This document shows, piece after piece, positions 1-9,437 of a stretch of 64,000 nucleotides of DNA. A program made the translations under genes and the position numbers. Source of the stretch: Valencia hispanica (taxonomy: Eukaryota > Chordata > Actinopteri > Cyprinodontiformes > Valenciidae); assembly GCA_963556495.2 (NCBI GenBank), contig OY747705.1, positions 2,138,001 to 2,202,000 on the forward strand. The letters run 5' to 3'. Below the pieces are notes generated by a model that searched no databases, was not told the origin of the DNA, and saw only the letters and a list, made by a program, of their open reading frames with translations. The first letter of the stretch is position 1, and each line of letters opens with the position of its first letter.

Positions 1-979
1 TGTCTCGCGAGATCTGATGCAATATTTTGGCTGTCGTGGACAGTCATTGTAATAATGCAAATGACTGATTGGTGGCAGGAAGGAGGGGGTTTGACATCAC
101 AGGTAACGCTTCAGCATATCATTCCAAAATGACATCATGGCGCAAGTTGTGAATGAACCCGACCTTCAATTGTAACTGCAGTCTAGGTCATTTGTTGTTT
201 CCAAACTAGTAGCCATTACCCGTGTTGTCCTCGAAGCTACTACTCCCGCTAGCATACAATAGTCGCATTAGCAGTTAGCTGCTATTTGTTACACACAGTA
301 GAGCAATAAAAACACAGCCTTACCGTTTAAATTGCAGGCAAGTCTCTGATTGTTGGAATGGCCCCTTTTTCCAAACGGAGCTTCGATGCCAACTTCGCCT
401 GATATTGTCCCAAATTCGTAAAGGATTCTGGCGTAAAATGTTAAGCACACACACATAAACCAGTGGGAAGGGTTGTAGGAACCGCGTCATTAAAAATGAA
501 TTTAATCCACTGGTCCCTGATAGCTTGGTCAGTTCATGGGAGAGAAAAAATATTTCCATGTTGATTCTGGCAGTCAACAACAGATCAACTCACGTGTGCA
601 CTACGTTTCTGCATCTTTCACAGTCGAGTTCGTACTTCGAATCGGAATTCAGTAATGGGAGAGGGGCAGGGCGGGCTTCCTGCAGCATAGGTCTGCGATG
701 TCCATGTATGGTATATACTGCGCCAACTTGACGTCAAGTCGGCCAGAAATTAACATCACGTATTTGAGTGCGCGTGGGCTGGTTGACAAACCAAAGGGTA
801 AACAAACGCTTTAATTTTAAATATTGGCTTCCCAGCCAGTGTATAATCGTTAGGCAATCATAACGTAAATTTTTTCTCGTGGAAAAGTGAAAATTACAGG
901 TCATGACTCCTTTAAAGAAAAGTTTCCTGCTTTTCATCACGGTGTGTATAGTTTATTGATGTCCCAGCGGAAGAGCTCA
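1..979. other. Anonymous non-coding DNA
   Basis: I see no gene here. Short open frames on both strands have no recognisable motif. The composition is mixed, with a somewhat GC-richer stretch around 60-260 and AT-rich sequence after 780. It could be a decayed transposon or intergenic DNA. Confidence 0.5.
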
Positions 980-1170
980 ACTTTCCAGAAGAGACTGATT
1001 GTCTGGTATCAAAATAATCTCTAATTAGAGATTGGTGCCCCGATTATCTTTAATAAAAAAGATAAACTTGAACTTCATCAATAATTATATTAATATTAAG
1101 TTATTGATCATAATTATTGATGCTCAGAGAAACTAGACATTTATAGCTTATGCTGAGTCAACCCCAACAC
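980..1170 (+). repeat. Dispersed repeat R, copy 1 (matches 50229-50411)
   Basis: About 190 bp match 50229-50411 in the same orientation and in the same block order: a GAGACTGA..GTCTGGT block, then ATTGGTGCCCC, then CTTTAATAAA, then ATCAATAATTATATTAATATTAA, then TTGATGCTCAG. Inside is a perfect 11-bp inverted repeat (1078-1088 and 1110-1120) with a 21-nt loop, also present in the other copy. TTGGTGCCCC resembles a tRNA primer-binding site and AATAAA a polyadenylation signal, so an LTR end is one reading. The class is not established. Confidence 0.6.
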
Positions 1171-1792
1171 TAGTAACCCAATTAAACTTTCAGTCTGTAG
1201 ATACATTTGTGCTCTGTTCAGAAGTGAAAACAATGTTGATATCTGTAATTGTTTTTCCACAATTTGCATCTCTAAGCAACCCAAAGGCCATCCGAAATGT
1301 CTCTTTTTAGAGTGGTGACATCATCAAGTTAGATTGAGATGTTGTGTTAAATTTTTAGTCCAGTTGATTTCCTATCTTGTTTTCACAACCAAATATTTGG
1401 TCCTGTGAGAGCCCTGGCTGTTGATATTTACACAATCTTTATGTAATTGCTTTAGGTCTCAGTTTTCTTTCAAAGTTCTCCAAAGCGCACAGATGCAGAA
1501 AAATTCCACAGATATTCTAGAAGATTCTCACATTCTTTTAAAAGGAGGTTTCTGAGGTTTTCTTGAGCTGAGCCTTAGTGCAAGCTATTTCTCTCTCATT
1601 CTTGGAATGTCAGTGAGATCCAGATGTGTATTTCCCATGAACAGAGTCGAAAGATAACTGTCACTGAAAGTTAGATAATTTGTCTAATATGTGCAGTTTT
1701 CTAACAGTGGCTAGCTGTTCAGAACCTTTTTCTGAGTTTGAATTTTGCTTTGTCAGAGGAAGATAGCTTAAGAAGGCAGCTGTTCAGACACA
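1171..1792. other. Anonymous AT-rich DNA
   Basis: No supported gene or repeat family is recognised in this stretch. Reading frames are short and broken on both strands. Confidence 0.45.
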
Positions 1793-1830
1793 GGTTCTGT
1801 CCAAATTCAGGGCTGCATCTTTTGAAGGAC

Positions 1831-2854
1831 ATGGTTTGTGAATTTGTACGGTCTAACCTACAGATTTATTTCTGCCCCTACCTTGCCAAATGTCCTGTCA
1901 CCTAGAAACCGTGGCGACACTAAATGCAAGCTGGTAAAATGGAGCTCGAAATTTGCCCATTTTCTTTATAATTTAATTAACTCTCGATGAGCTACAACAC
2001 TTTTACAGTCGTCAGTGGCATGTTTTATATCTCTGGCTGGGAGGTAATCATATCCAGGTAAAGTAATTTTATTTAATCTACAGAATTACATGTCAACTTC
2101 AGGTAGGTTAATGGATAATTTCAGCGACTGAATGACCGGTGGTCAAATGTACACACAGTAGTACATTAACTACTATAAAATATATATAAACTAAATATTA
2201 CATTATGACATTTTCTAATATACATTTGATTTTGAAAGTTATTTGTGTGCAAAGATTAGCTGTTAAAATGTCAAGGCAGATTTTATATAATATAGACGTG
2301 TGTATTTATTTATAATTACCAAATGATCTGTTGCTAATATCGCTTTCTGAATATATATTTTTTTCAAACAACCAGTGCAACAAATTGTTATGTTCTTACC
2401 ACCATTGCAAGTCACAACAGCATTTGCCTTTCTCCTCAACAACTGCCTTAGTGGGGTGACATTGTTGCCCCTGAGGATAAGCTTGAGGAAGAATTAGTGG
2501 AGTATGAGGGGGAGGTTGGTTTGAAAGAATCAGCAGTACTCTCAGGTGGGACCAACTGTCTTCTGAATACATCTTAGTGATGTGGCTGCTGTCAATAGAG
2601 CTAGTCTTGCAAACCCTGTCGAAGGAAGATGCAGTGGAACAGAACCCCAATGAATAACAACTTAATTGATGCCTCTGACAACCCCGAATGAAGGTGAAAG
2701 ATACGTAAACAGTCTTAGAAATAAAAGGTAAAAGCTCAGTTATCTTGTATTCATCTAGTTCCAGCTCCACCAGCTGACTTCCATCAGTTGGTTTTCTAGC
2801 ATTACTGTTGAAATAATAGTAACAATTTGTAACTGTCTTTTATCAAAGCTTTAA
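1831..2854. other. Anonymous AT-rich interior
   Basis: Between the left inverted repeat and the L1 fragment no gene is recognised. A 124-codon minus-strand frame at 2396-2770 shows no domain and looks like chance. Confidence 0.4.
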
Positions 2855-3396
2855 ACTCACCAATAGTCCAACAGTCCAAGGCATCATAACATTTCCTAAC
2901 CTAGCCAGACTTGGTTCCCCTTTTATTTTATTCCTTTCAAAAAAATCGTTTGGTTGCAGAAGTCTTCTGCAGCCTGCGGGGAGTTGAAGGAGCGTCTGTT
3001 CCCCTCCACTGTAATGCAGAGCTTCGCCGGGTAGAGCAGGCTGTAGCCAATGCCAGCATCTCGCAGCTTCTTTTTCAGCGGGGTGTACGCAGTTCTCATA
3101 CGGCTCACCTCCGGGTGCAGGTCCGGAAAGATGTGCACTGGAGCTCCCTGGAACGTGAGCTTGCCTTTCGCCCTGCTGGTATCCAGTATTTTTTGTTTGT
3201 CTTTGTAATAATGCAAGCAAACTACGATGGATCTTGGCCGCCGATTATTATTTTCCGGTTTTTGAGCCAAGGAGCGGTGAGCTAGGTCAATCACAGGGGC
3301 CGAGCCCTCCCAGCACACTGGCAAAGAAGCCCTCTAAAAACTTGATCATATCGTGTCCCTTTGCGTCTTTTTTAACTCTCACAATTCGTATGTTTT
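2855..3396 (-). pseudogene. L1-like LINE ORF1 fragment (RNA-binding protein)
   Basis: ORF1p of L1 elements is an RNA-binding, trimer-forming chaperone that coats its own transcript. On the minus strand, 3395 to 2923 reads an RRM-like segment (ENIRIVRV), a linker containing AHRSLAQKP, then the C-terminal domain with RPRSIVVCLHYYKDK, HIFPDLHPEV and YSLLYPAKLCITVEG. All are typical of fish L1/Tx1 ORF1. The N-terminal coiled coil is missing and a frame break lies near 3300. Sequence down to about 2855 resembles the ORF1-ORF2 spacer. No ORF2 follows, so this is an internal remnant. Its upstream edge abuts a Rex1-like fragment without a gap. Confidence 0.75.
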
Positions 3397-4965
3397 TGGC
3401 TCTGATGCTGCTACCCCAACAGGTGATGGACGAAGAGATTGCGCTTTCCACAATAGACTTGTAGAAGATATGCAGCATCTTTCAGCAAACCTTGAAGGAC
3501 CTAAGCTTCCTCAAGAAGTACAGGCTGTCTTATTCCTTCTTGTAGATGGCTTCACTGTTCAGTCTCCAGTCCAGTCTGTTGTCCAGATGAACTCTGAGGT
3601 ATTTATACTCCTCAACCACCTCGACCTCTTCTCCCATGATGGAAAGTGTTTGACTTAGCCCTGTTTCTTCTGAAATCTACAATAACCTCCATTGTTTTGT
3701 TCAGATTCAAGTTCCGACTATTGTTTCCAAGCAGGCCTTCAGGACTCTGAGGATGACAACATTTGGATCTGCATCCTTGTTTCGGTTCAGTCTCTCCAGC
3801 TGCCTGAGGTAAAGGGAGCAGTAGCATCTGCTGACTTGGTTGAAGACCAACTTGTGGAAGCAGAAGAGTCCATGACTGAGGTGGAAGAAAAAATATCCGA
3901 GGTGGGTAAGGTAAGCTGTGGGTCAGAGGAGGGTGTGATGTCTGTTTTGCTGGGGACAGGAGAGGAGAATGCTTTGCTTGTTCCTATTGAAAAATGTGTT
4001 CAGTTCATTGGCTCTGTCCCGGCTTCCATTTATCCAATCCTCTTAAAGCCTGTAATCTTTTTATCCCTGATCACACATCTCTGATATTGCTCCTGAGTTT
4101 GCTATCCAGCTTCTTCCTTTATGCCTTCTTGCTGTCTCTGATCTTGACTTTAACTTACTTCTGTATACTCCTCACTTCCCAGTCTCCCTTCCTAAAAGCT
4201 CAATTTTTCTTGTTTAACAGTTCCTTCAGGTCATTGGTGATCCAGGTTTTGTTGTTAGGGAAGCATATCACTGTTCTGGTGGGGATGATGTTGTCGACAC
4301 AAAACGTTATATAGTCAGTCACACATAGTCATGGCATTGATGTCCTCTACATGTGCTTTGCAAAGAGCCATCCAGTCTGTGGTCTCAAAACAACCCTTCT
4401 TCAGCTTTCTGTGACCATTATCTCACAGTTTTTTTTGTCACAGGCTGCCTCTGAACAAGTGATTTATATTTTGAGCAGAGAAAAACAAGATTGTGATCTG
4501 ATTGTCCCAGAGGCGGCCTTGCTTTGGACATATATGAATCCTTTACAGGCTGCACAGTGGTGCAGTTGGCAGCACTGTTGCCTTGCAGCCTGGGTTCCTA
4601 GCAAATCCTTCCCATTTGCATAAAACAAATCCAGTGTCTTGTTTACTCTTGTACACCAGCTGACAAATTGTTGAAATGTTGGAAGTGTGGTCAATAGCAA
4701 GGCATGATTAAAATCACCAGATATTGCCAAAGTTAAATTGGGGTGTTGTGTCTGTAGCTTAGCAACAACGAAACTGATGACAACACATGAATTGTCGGCA
4801 ACGGCTGAAGGTGGAATGTAAATGGTTGCCAAAATAACACTGGTGAACTTTCTTGGTAAATAATACGAGTTTAATATCTTGGCTGCAAAGATGACACTTT
4901 CAGTTAGTCGTTGATGACTACATCTGTTGTTGACAAGCACTGCTACGCCACCTCCCTTTCACAGG
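3397..4965 (-). pseudogene. Rex1/CR1-like LINE, broken endonuclease-RT remnant (copy 1)
   Basis: The minus strand carries a Rex1/CR1-type non-LTR retrotransposon. From 4940 downward the AP-endonuclease domain is readable: LVNNR, then VTIYIPPS-like TIYIPPS, ISGDFNH and a TLDLFYAN block. The linker region to about 3900 aligns by eye with 52200-52600. RT C-terminal pieces follow (VDFRRNR near 3650, LHIFYKSIVESAISS near 3470). The catalytic RT core is largely deleted near 3830-3900 and several frameshifts and stops occur. The 3' end is missing and replaced by L1 ORF1. It is certainly inactive. The exact clade name is from memory of the motifs. Confidence 0.7.
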
Positions 4966-5738
4966 TTCTGTAGTGTTTGAGAGTTAATAAAATTGTCCTC
5001 ACAAGCATAATGTGTTGTCATGGTAGAAAAATATCTTCTTCCTTTAAATAATGATGCTGCAGTCCGTTAAGTAATTTTACATATTTTTTGGTGGACTGGC
5101 CTGATTACCAAACCGTGCACCCAGAAGCAATGCTCATACTCTCTCTTTAACCTCGTATTCCTAATTAAATATAGCAATATATCAATCCAATATTATCTTC
5201 CTGTCCCTCCTATGCAGTCTTGAGAACTGATTCCACAAGGTAAAATCATTTCACACTCTAGAGGGAACGAGGTAAGATGGTGTCCTACTCAAATCTGCTC
5301 CTTATTGACATCTGTGTAAGCACTTTGTTGATGTCTACATAGCATATTCACTAGATACATTTACTAACATGTAAGTAATCAATTAATTCACATTACTTTG
5401 AAATATTCCCATCACAAGTTTGTAATTTGATTTATACTTCTACCTCCATGCCACAGTGACCAAATTGTTTTTGAAGAGGTGATAATTTCTCCTAATATAC
5501 GCCGTCTTCTCTAAAATGGTCCCTAAACCATATGACAAAAAGCTTGATTTGGAAAAATCTAAAATAGCTGTATATAAGCGAAAATACATGAAGAACTATT
5601 AGGCCACCATACAAGCTCGTTTACGACCTATGATTTAAGAAAATAATAAAATACATGTGCATGCAAAAAACAAACGCCTAACAACACAACCGCTTTAAGT
5701 TTTTAAGTTTTATACTGCCACTTTTTTAATATACTTAC
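4966..5738. other. Anonymous interior of the inverted-repeat element
   Basis: AT-rich sequence with no recognised coding region. It may be intron or non-coding interior of the element ending at 5986. Confidence 0.35.
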
Positions 5739-5775
5739 ATTTGAAACTGTACTCGTCTTCCGCTTCGTCCGCCAT
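5739..5775 (-). CDS. Putative first coding exon of a DNA-transposon gene
   Basis: On the minus strand an ATG at 5775 opens a 12-codon acidic peptide (MADEAEDEYSFK) that runs into a consensus donor, GTAAGTA, at 5738-5732. It lies about 210 bp inside the right inverted repeat. Short acidic first exons of this style occur in fish transposon genes. No second exon was found downstream, where L1 and Rex1-like debris lies, so the gene would be dead. The evidence is a start codon, a donor and position only. Confidence 0.3.
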
Positions 5776-5986
5776 TGTAACTGGAACAAAATACGTACAG
5801 TACCCAATGCATCTTGGGATATGGTGGACTGTGAAGGATACGCCGCACCCGTCCTTCCAATTGGGGAAAAGCAGACGAGATTTGTGAGCCGCATTTGAAG
5901 GAGTCTCAGATTTGGACAGTCTTCATTGCGTCGCTGTGATGTAATCGGGCCTTCGAAGGATGCAGCCCCCGAATTCGGACACAGCC

Positions 5987-6261
5987 ACAGATGTGTCACA
6001 GTCTAATTATAGCCTTGTCATCATGGACAAAGAGCAGCTGGATCCTTTCAGGTAACTGTCAGTTACTCCAAAAAATCTCTGTTATACAGGCTGTAGGCTG
6101 TGAGTGAGATCCTTTAATTGGAGACATACTTTTTGGGTATACATTTAAAGCTGATACAGCAGTGCATTACAATTCGGAGGAGGTTCCATAAAAACTAAAT
6201 TAAACTAGGTGAAAACAGCAGCTAGGGGCTTTATACTATTGCTATAATAAATATTACAAAA
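5987..6261. other. Anonymous spacer
   Basis: No gene or repeat is recognised between the end of the inverted-repeat element and the next MITE. Confidence 0.4.
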
Positions 6262-6941
6262 GGCATTTTTCCACTATCGGAACTTCAGGGTAATTTTACA
6301 GGAACTCCACAGCCTGCTTGTGTTTCCAGTACATCCGGCCATTCCGCCCGACAGGGCCATTTTCGGGGCAGTTTCAAGAACCAACCGAGTACCAGTCTTG
6401 GGGTATGTACTTGGAAATGGCCCGGTACAGTCACTGGGAGGGAGCTGGTGTTAAATCATACTAATTGGTTGTAATTCAGAGGGAAATTAGCAGACAGACA
6501 ACCAGCTTTGTAAAATAAGAAGAGTTGCTGGCGAAGCAGATTGTAACAAAATAAACAGAAATGCGAAAACCAACCCTGCTTCTTCCATGTCAATCTCTTG
6601 TAATTCTCTGCTGCTGTGGATGCCTTTTAGTGCTGCTCAGTGACACTACTTACTGCTGAAACGGTTGGGATATGTGGACATCTTAGCTGATTACTCAAAG
6701 GGCCAATTTTGTATGGAGACACGACTGCAGAGAGGAGCGGGCCAACAGATTTACCCCAATTGAGGATAGTCTGGTGAAATTACCGTAATTTCCGAACTAT
6801 AAGCCACTAGTTTTTTCACACGCTTTGGACCCTGCGGCCTAGACAATGATGGGGCTAATTTATTGATTTTTACTGGCTCATGCCCTCCAGGGGGCACTGT
6901 AGCAGGAAGTGCAAAAGTGAGACAGACGTGGGGAAAGATGT

Positions 6942-7136
6942 GTGCCGAAGAAGACACTAGTTTTGAATTTGAACTGTTATTTTGCACATCATGCACACAA
7001 CCCCATCATGAAAAACACACAAATAAATGCAAATAATGTCGCTTTTATGTTAAAGGCAATCAAGCTGCCAGTCAAAGAAGGAAATAGAGCTACTGCACGT
7101 GAGCTCGGTGAATCAATGGTGAGATGTTGGCTTTAG
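6942..7136 (+). pseudogene. Pogo-like transposase N-terminal helix-turn-helix fragment
   Basis: Residues from about 35 of this 64-codon frame (MLKAIKLPVKEGNRATAREL then GESMVRCWL) resemble the psq/BrkD-type DNA-binding domain found at the N terminus of pogo-like transposases, where the motif is usually followed by a basic linker and a DDE domain. Here the frame stops right after the second helix. The first 30 residues are degenerate. It lies inside the left half of the split pogo-like element and is not a functional gene. Confidence 0.5.
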
Positions 7137-7203
7137 TGCGCAAGAGGAAGATAGCGACTACTGACTTTTCTGGTATGCTAAAGTATGTTTTATTTCCTAA
7201 TCA

Positions 7204-7345
7204 GTGAAGGGATAAAAATTCTGTAAATGTTGTATGGGGGTTTAATTCTGTAGTGCATGTGGAAAAACTTAGAAACAGTGAACAATCAAGAAGAATGTAG
7301 TGCATTGCGCGTTGCCTTATGTGAAGAAGCTTTGATCATTATTCT
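7204..7345 (+). repeat. LTR-like direct repeat, copy 1
   Basis: Starts TGAAGGGATAAAAATTCTG and is about 90 percent identical by eye to 8158-8300. Homology stops after ATCATTATTCT. It begins with TG as LTRs do and lies at the junction with the pogo-like left half. Confidence 0.5.
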
Positions 7346-8157
7346 ATTTAGAGTCCGCTTTGCGTCAATTGTGATTTCTATAATAGTTTGATTTTGTGTC
7401 AGTGCAGGCGCTACTTAGAACTATGAGGTGAGTGAGGGATAAAAAAAAGGACAAATGCATAAGAAATTAATCTCAAATTAGATACAATTATGGATAAAGC
7501 AAACAGAAAAGGCAAATTAGTTGTGAGCTGTTCTTTAAGGCTTTGTTGACCAGGTGAGAGACCAGCAGCCAACCAGACCAGGATCTCTCAGGTCGTCAGA
7601 CTAAAGAAAAAGGCTGGAGCCAATGCACTCCCACTGAGGAGCCAGGACGCACCTGGGAGGACATCCAGGAGCAGCAAGCCAGAGCGGGTGCAGAACAGCG
7701 ACGAGCAGACCACACAACCTACTTGAACCCTCTGCTGAGAGGTTTCGAACTTCAGCACACCTGCACCATCAGGTGGCACGGCGGCTTGTTTGATGCACAG
7801 AGCTGCCCAGCTGGGGCAGATGGGTTCGAAGGAAAAGAAGCTGAGGCCCCTGGCAAAAGAAGCAGAACAATCCTCTGACCTGCGTGCAGAGTCCTGAGAG
7901 TTGTCAAACTCAAGGCTACCGAAGACATACACTGTTAGCTGCATATTGGTTATGTGCTAGTAACCTCTCACCCTAGGTCATAGAAGAGCGAGCTGGACGA
8001 TCACAATTCCCGGCAAGAACAAGATGACTTGACTGCTGATCCGAAAAAGTTCCAGAGAAAAAGAACTCAAAATTGATATGATTGTATAAGTGTAATGCCT
8101 GACGTTTTTCTTTATATATGATGACCTCTTATTATTATAAGAGGTCAAAAGAGGGAG
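7346..8157. other. Sequence between LTR-like repeats, with a polypurine tract at its end
   Basis: No intact reading frame is present. A GC-richer block spans 7550-7960. The last bases before the second repeat (8143-8157) are a purine run, AAAAGAGGGAGA, like the polypurine tract that precedes a 3' LTR. This part could be a remnant of the 3' end of a retrovirus-like element, but no envelope motif was recognised. Confidence 0.35.
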
Positions 8158-8428
8158 ATGAAGAGATAACAATTCTGTAAATGTTGTATAGGGGTTTAAT
8201 GCTGTAGTGCATGTGGAAACACTTAGAAACAGTGAACAATCATGGAGAATGTAGTACATCACCCGTTGCCTTATGTAAAGAAGCTTTGATCATTATTCTG
8301 TCAACAAAGATTGATGTGGGAGGGGTTTCATGCCATGGTTCAATAAAAACTCTGTGCTGACGTAGAACTGCGCTCAGTTAGCGAGAACTGAACCCAGCGA
8401 ACGACGTTTCGCTGTTAAAATCAATAAC
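8158..8428 (+). repeat. LTR-like repeat, copy 2, with R-U5-like end
   Basis: Repeats 7204-7345, then continues through a TTCAATAAAAACTC polyadenylation-type signal near 8339 and a downstream stretch resembling an R-U5 segment. It is preceded by a purine tract. It is cut at about 8428 by the L1-like element. The retroviral leader and gag-like start appear on the far side, at 15061 onward, so this could be the 5' LTR of that retrovirus. LTR identity is inferred. Confidence 0.5.
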
Positions 8429-9437
8429 AGATGTCGTCTTATTACAAGAAACCCATAAATCTACCTCAGCTGCAACTGATCTTAAATCCCCTGAGTTTCC
8501 TAATGTGTTTTCTGCATGCTATATCTCCAGACAAAGGGGAGTAGCAATATTAATAAATAAAAATGTAAATTTTACAGTAATAGATAGTTACAGATCCAGA
8601 GGGTAGATTTATTATAGTAAAACTATCTATACATAACCAAAAGTTATGTATTGTCAGTATATATGGTCTAAATGTTGATGACCCCTCATTCTTTCATTCC
8701 TTCTTCTCTGTGCTCCTTGAACACATGGATTGCTCACTTCTTCTTGGGGGCGACCTCAACTTTGGTTTAAATGAAGAAATAGACAGGCTCAGCACAGCAG
8801 GGACTCAGCGCAGCTGGAAATCTATAGATATAGTCAAACAGTACATGAGCGATTTGTGATGCATGGCGATCTCTTCACCCCAATGACAAAAAATATACTT
8901 TCTTCTCAAATGTCCACCATTCATATTCTCGTCTGGATTATTTGTTAGTCAGCAGCTCACTGTTGACTGACATTTCAGACACTGAGATACACCCTATAGC
9001 TGTTAGCGATCATGCTCCTGTTTCTCTAACTTTAGTAAATAAAACAGAAACACCTCAAAGCAAAAATTGGAGATTTAATATATCCTTAATTAAGGATAAA
9101 TAATTTATTAAATATTTTGAAAAAGAGTGGGCTTCTTATTTAGAATATAATGACCTCCCTGGTACGTCGCCATCCATTCTTTGGGAGGCAGGAAAAGCTG
9201 TGATTAGAGGTAAAATAATCTCATTCTCATCAAATAAAAAGAAAATGGAAAAAAAAACATATTCAGGAATTAGAAGAAACTATTAATTCATTAGAAGCTT
9301 CTCTAGATGAGGAGAGACTAGGCAAAATCCATAAAGCAAAGCTAGAATTAAATCAAATTATTAATAAACAGACCCAGTTCTTAATTCAAAGACTTAGGAT
9401 AGAAAACTTTAAACAAGGTAATAAATCAGGTAGATTT
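8429..9437 (+). pseudogene. L1-like ORF2 endonuclease region, frame-broken
   Basis: The first bases read DVVLLQETHKS then GVAILINKNVNF, matching the beginning of an APE-type endonuclease of L1 ORF2 (the QETH motif supplies a metal-binding glutamate). Further conserved blocks follow in shifting frames, including a SSRLDYLLVS-like block near 8930 and an SDHAPV-like block near 9010. Frameshifts and stops occur repeatedly, including one at the A-run at 9247-9257. From about 9260 the frame joins the open RT frame. The endonuclease N terminus is missing because the copy is truncated. Confidence 0.65.

Larger units (their letters stand above)
1793..5986. mobile_element. DNA transposon bounded by inverted repeats, filled with older LINE pieces
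   Basis: A roughly 38-bp sequence at 1793-1830 (core GGGCTGCATC then a GAAGG block) is repeated in inverse orientation at 5950-5986 (core GATGCAGCCCCCGAATTC). This pairing suggests terminal inverted repeats of a cut-and-paste element. Just inside the right end, on the minus strand, a short ATG frame ends at a GTAAGT donor (5739-5775), as expected for a first transposase exon. The interior also holds minus-strand L1 ORF1 and Rex1-like pieces, so the element has been invaded or rearranged. No transposase core is visible and the superfamily is not assigned. Confidence 0.4.

Noticed and set aside
3692..4084. Acidic plus-strand frame of 130 codons
   Set aside because: Complement of the Rex1-like element; the minus-strand coding sense explains the region.
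4081..4314. Plus-strand hydrophobic frame resembling a membrane protein
   Set aside because: It is the complement of the Rex1-like linker read in the wrong strand; the same text recurs at 52304-52639.
7588..8262. Minus-strand frames of 94-118 codons
   Set aside because: They overlap the LTR-like repeats and lack motifs.
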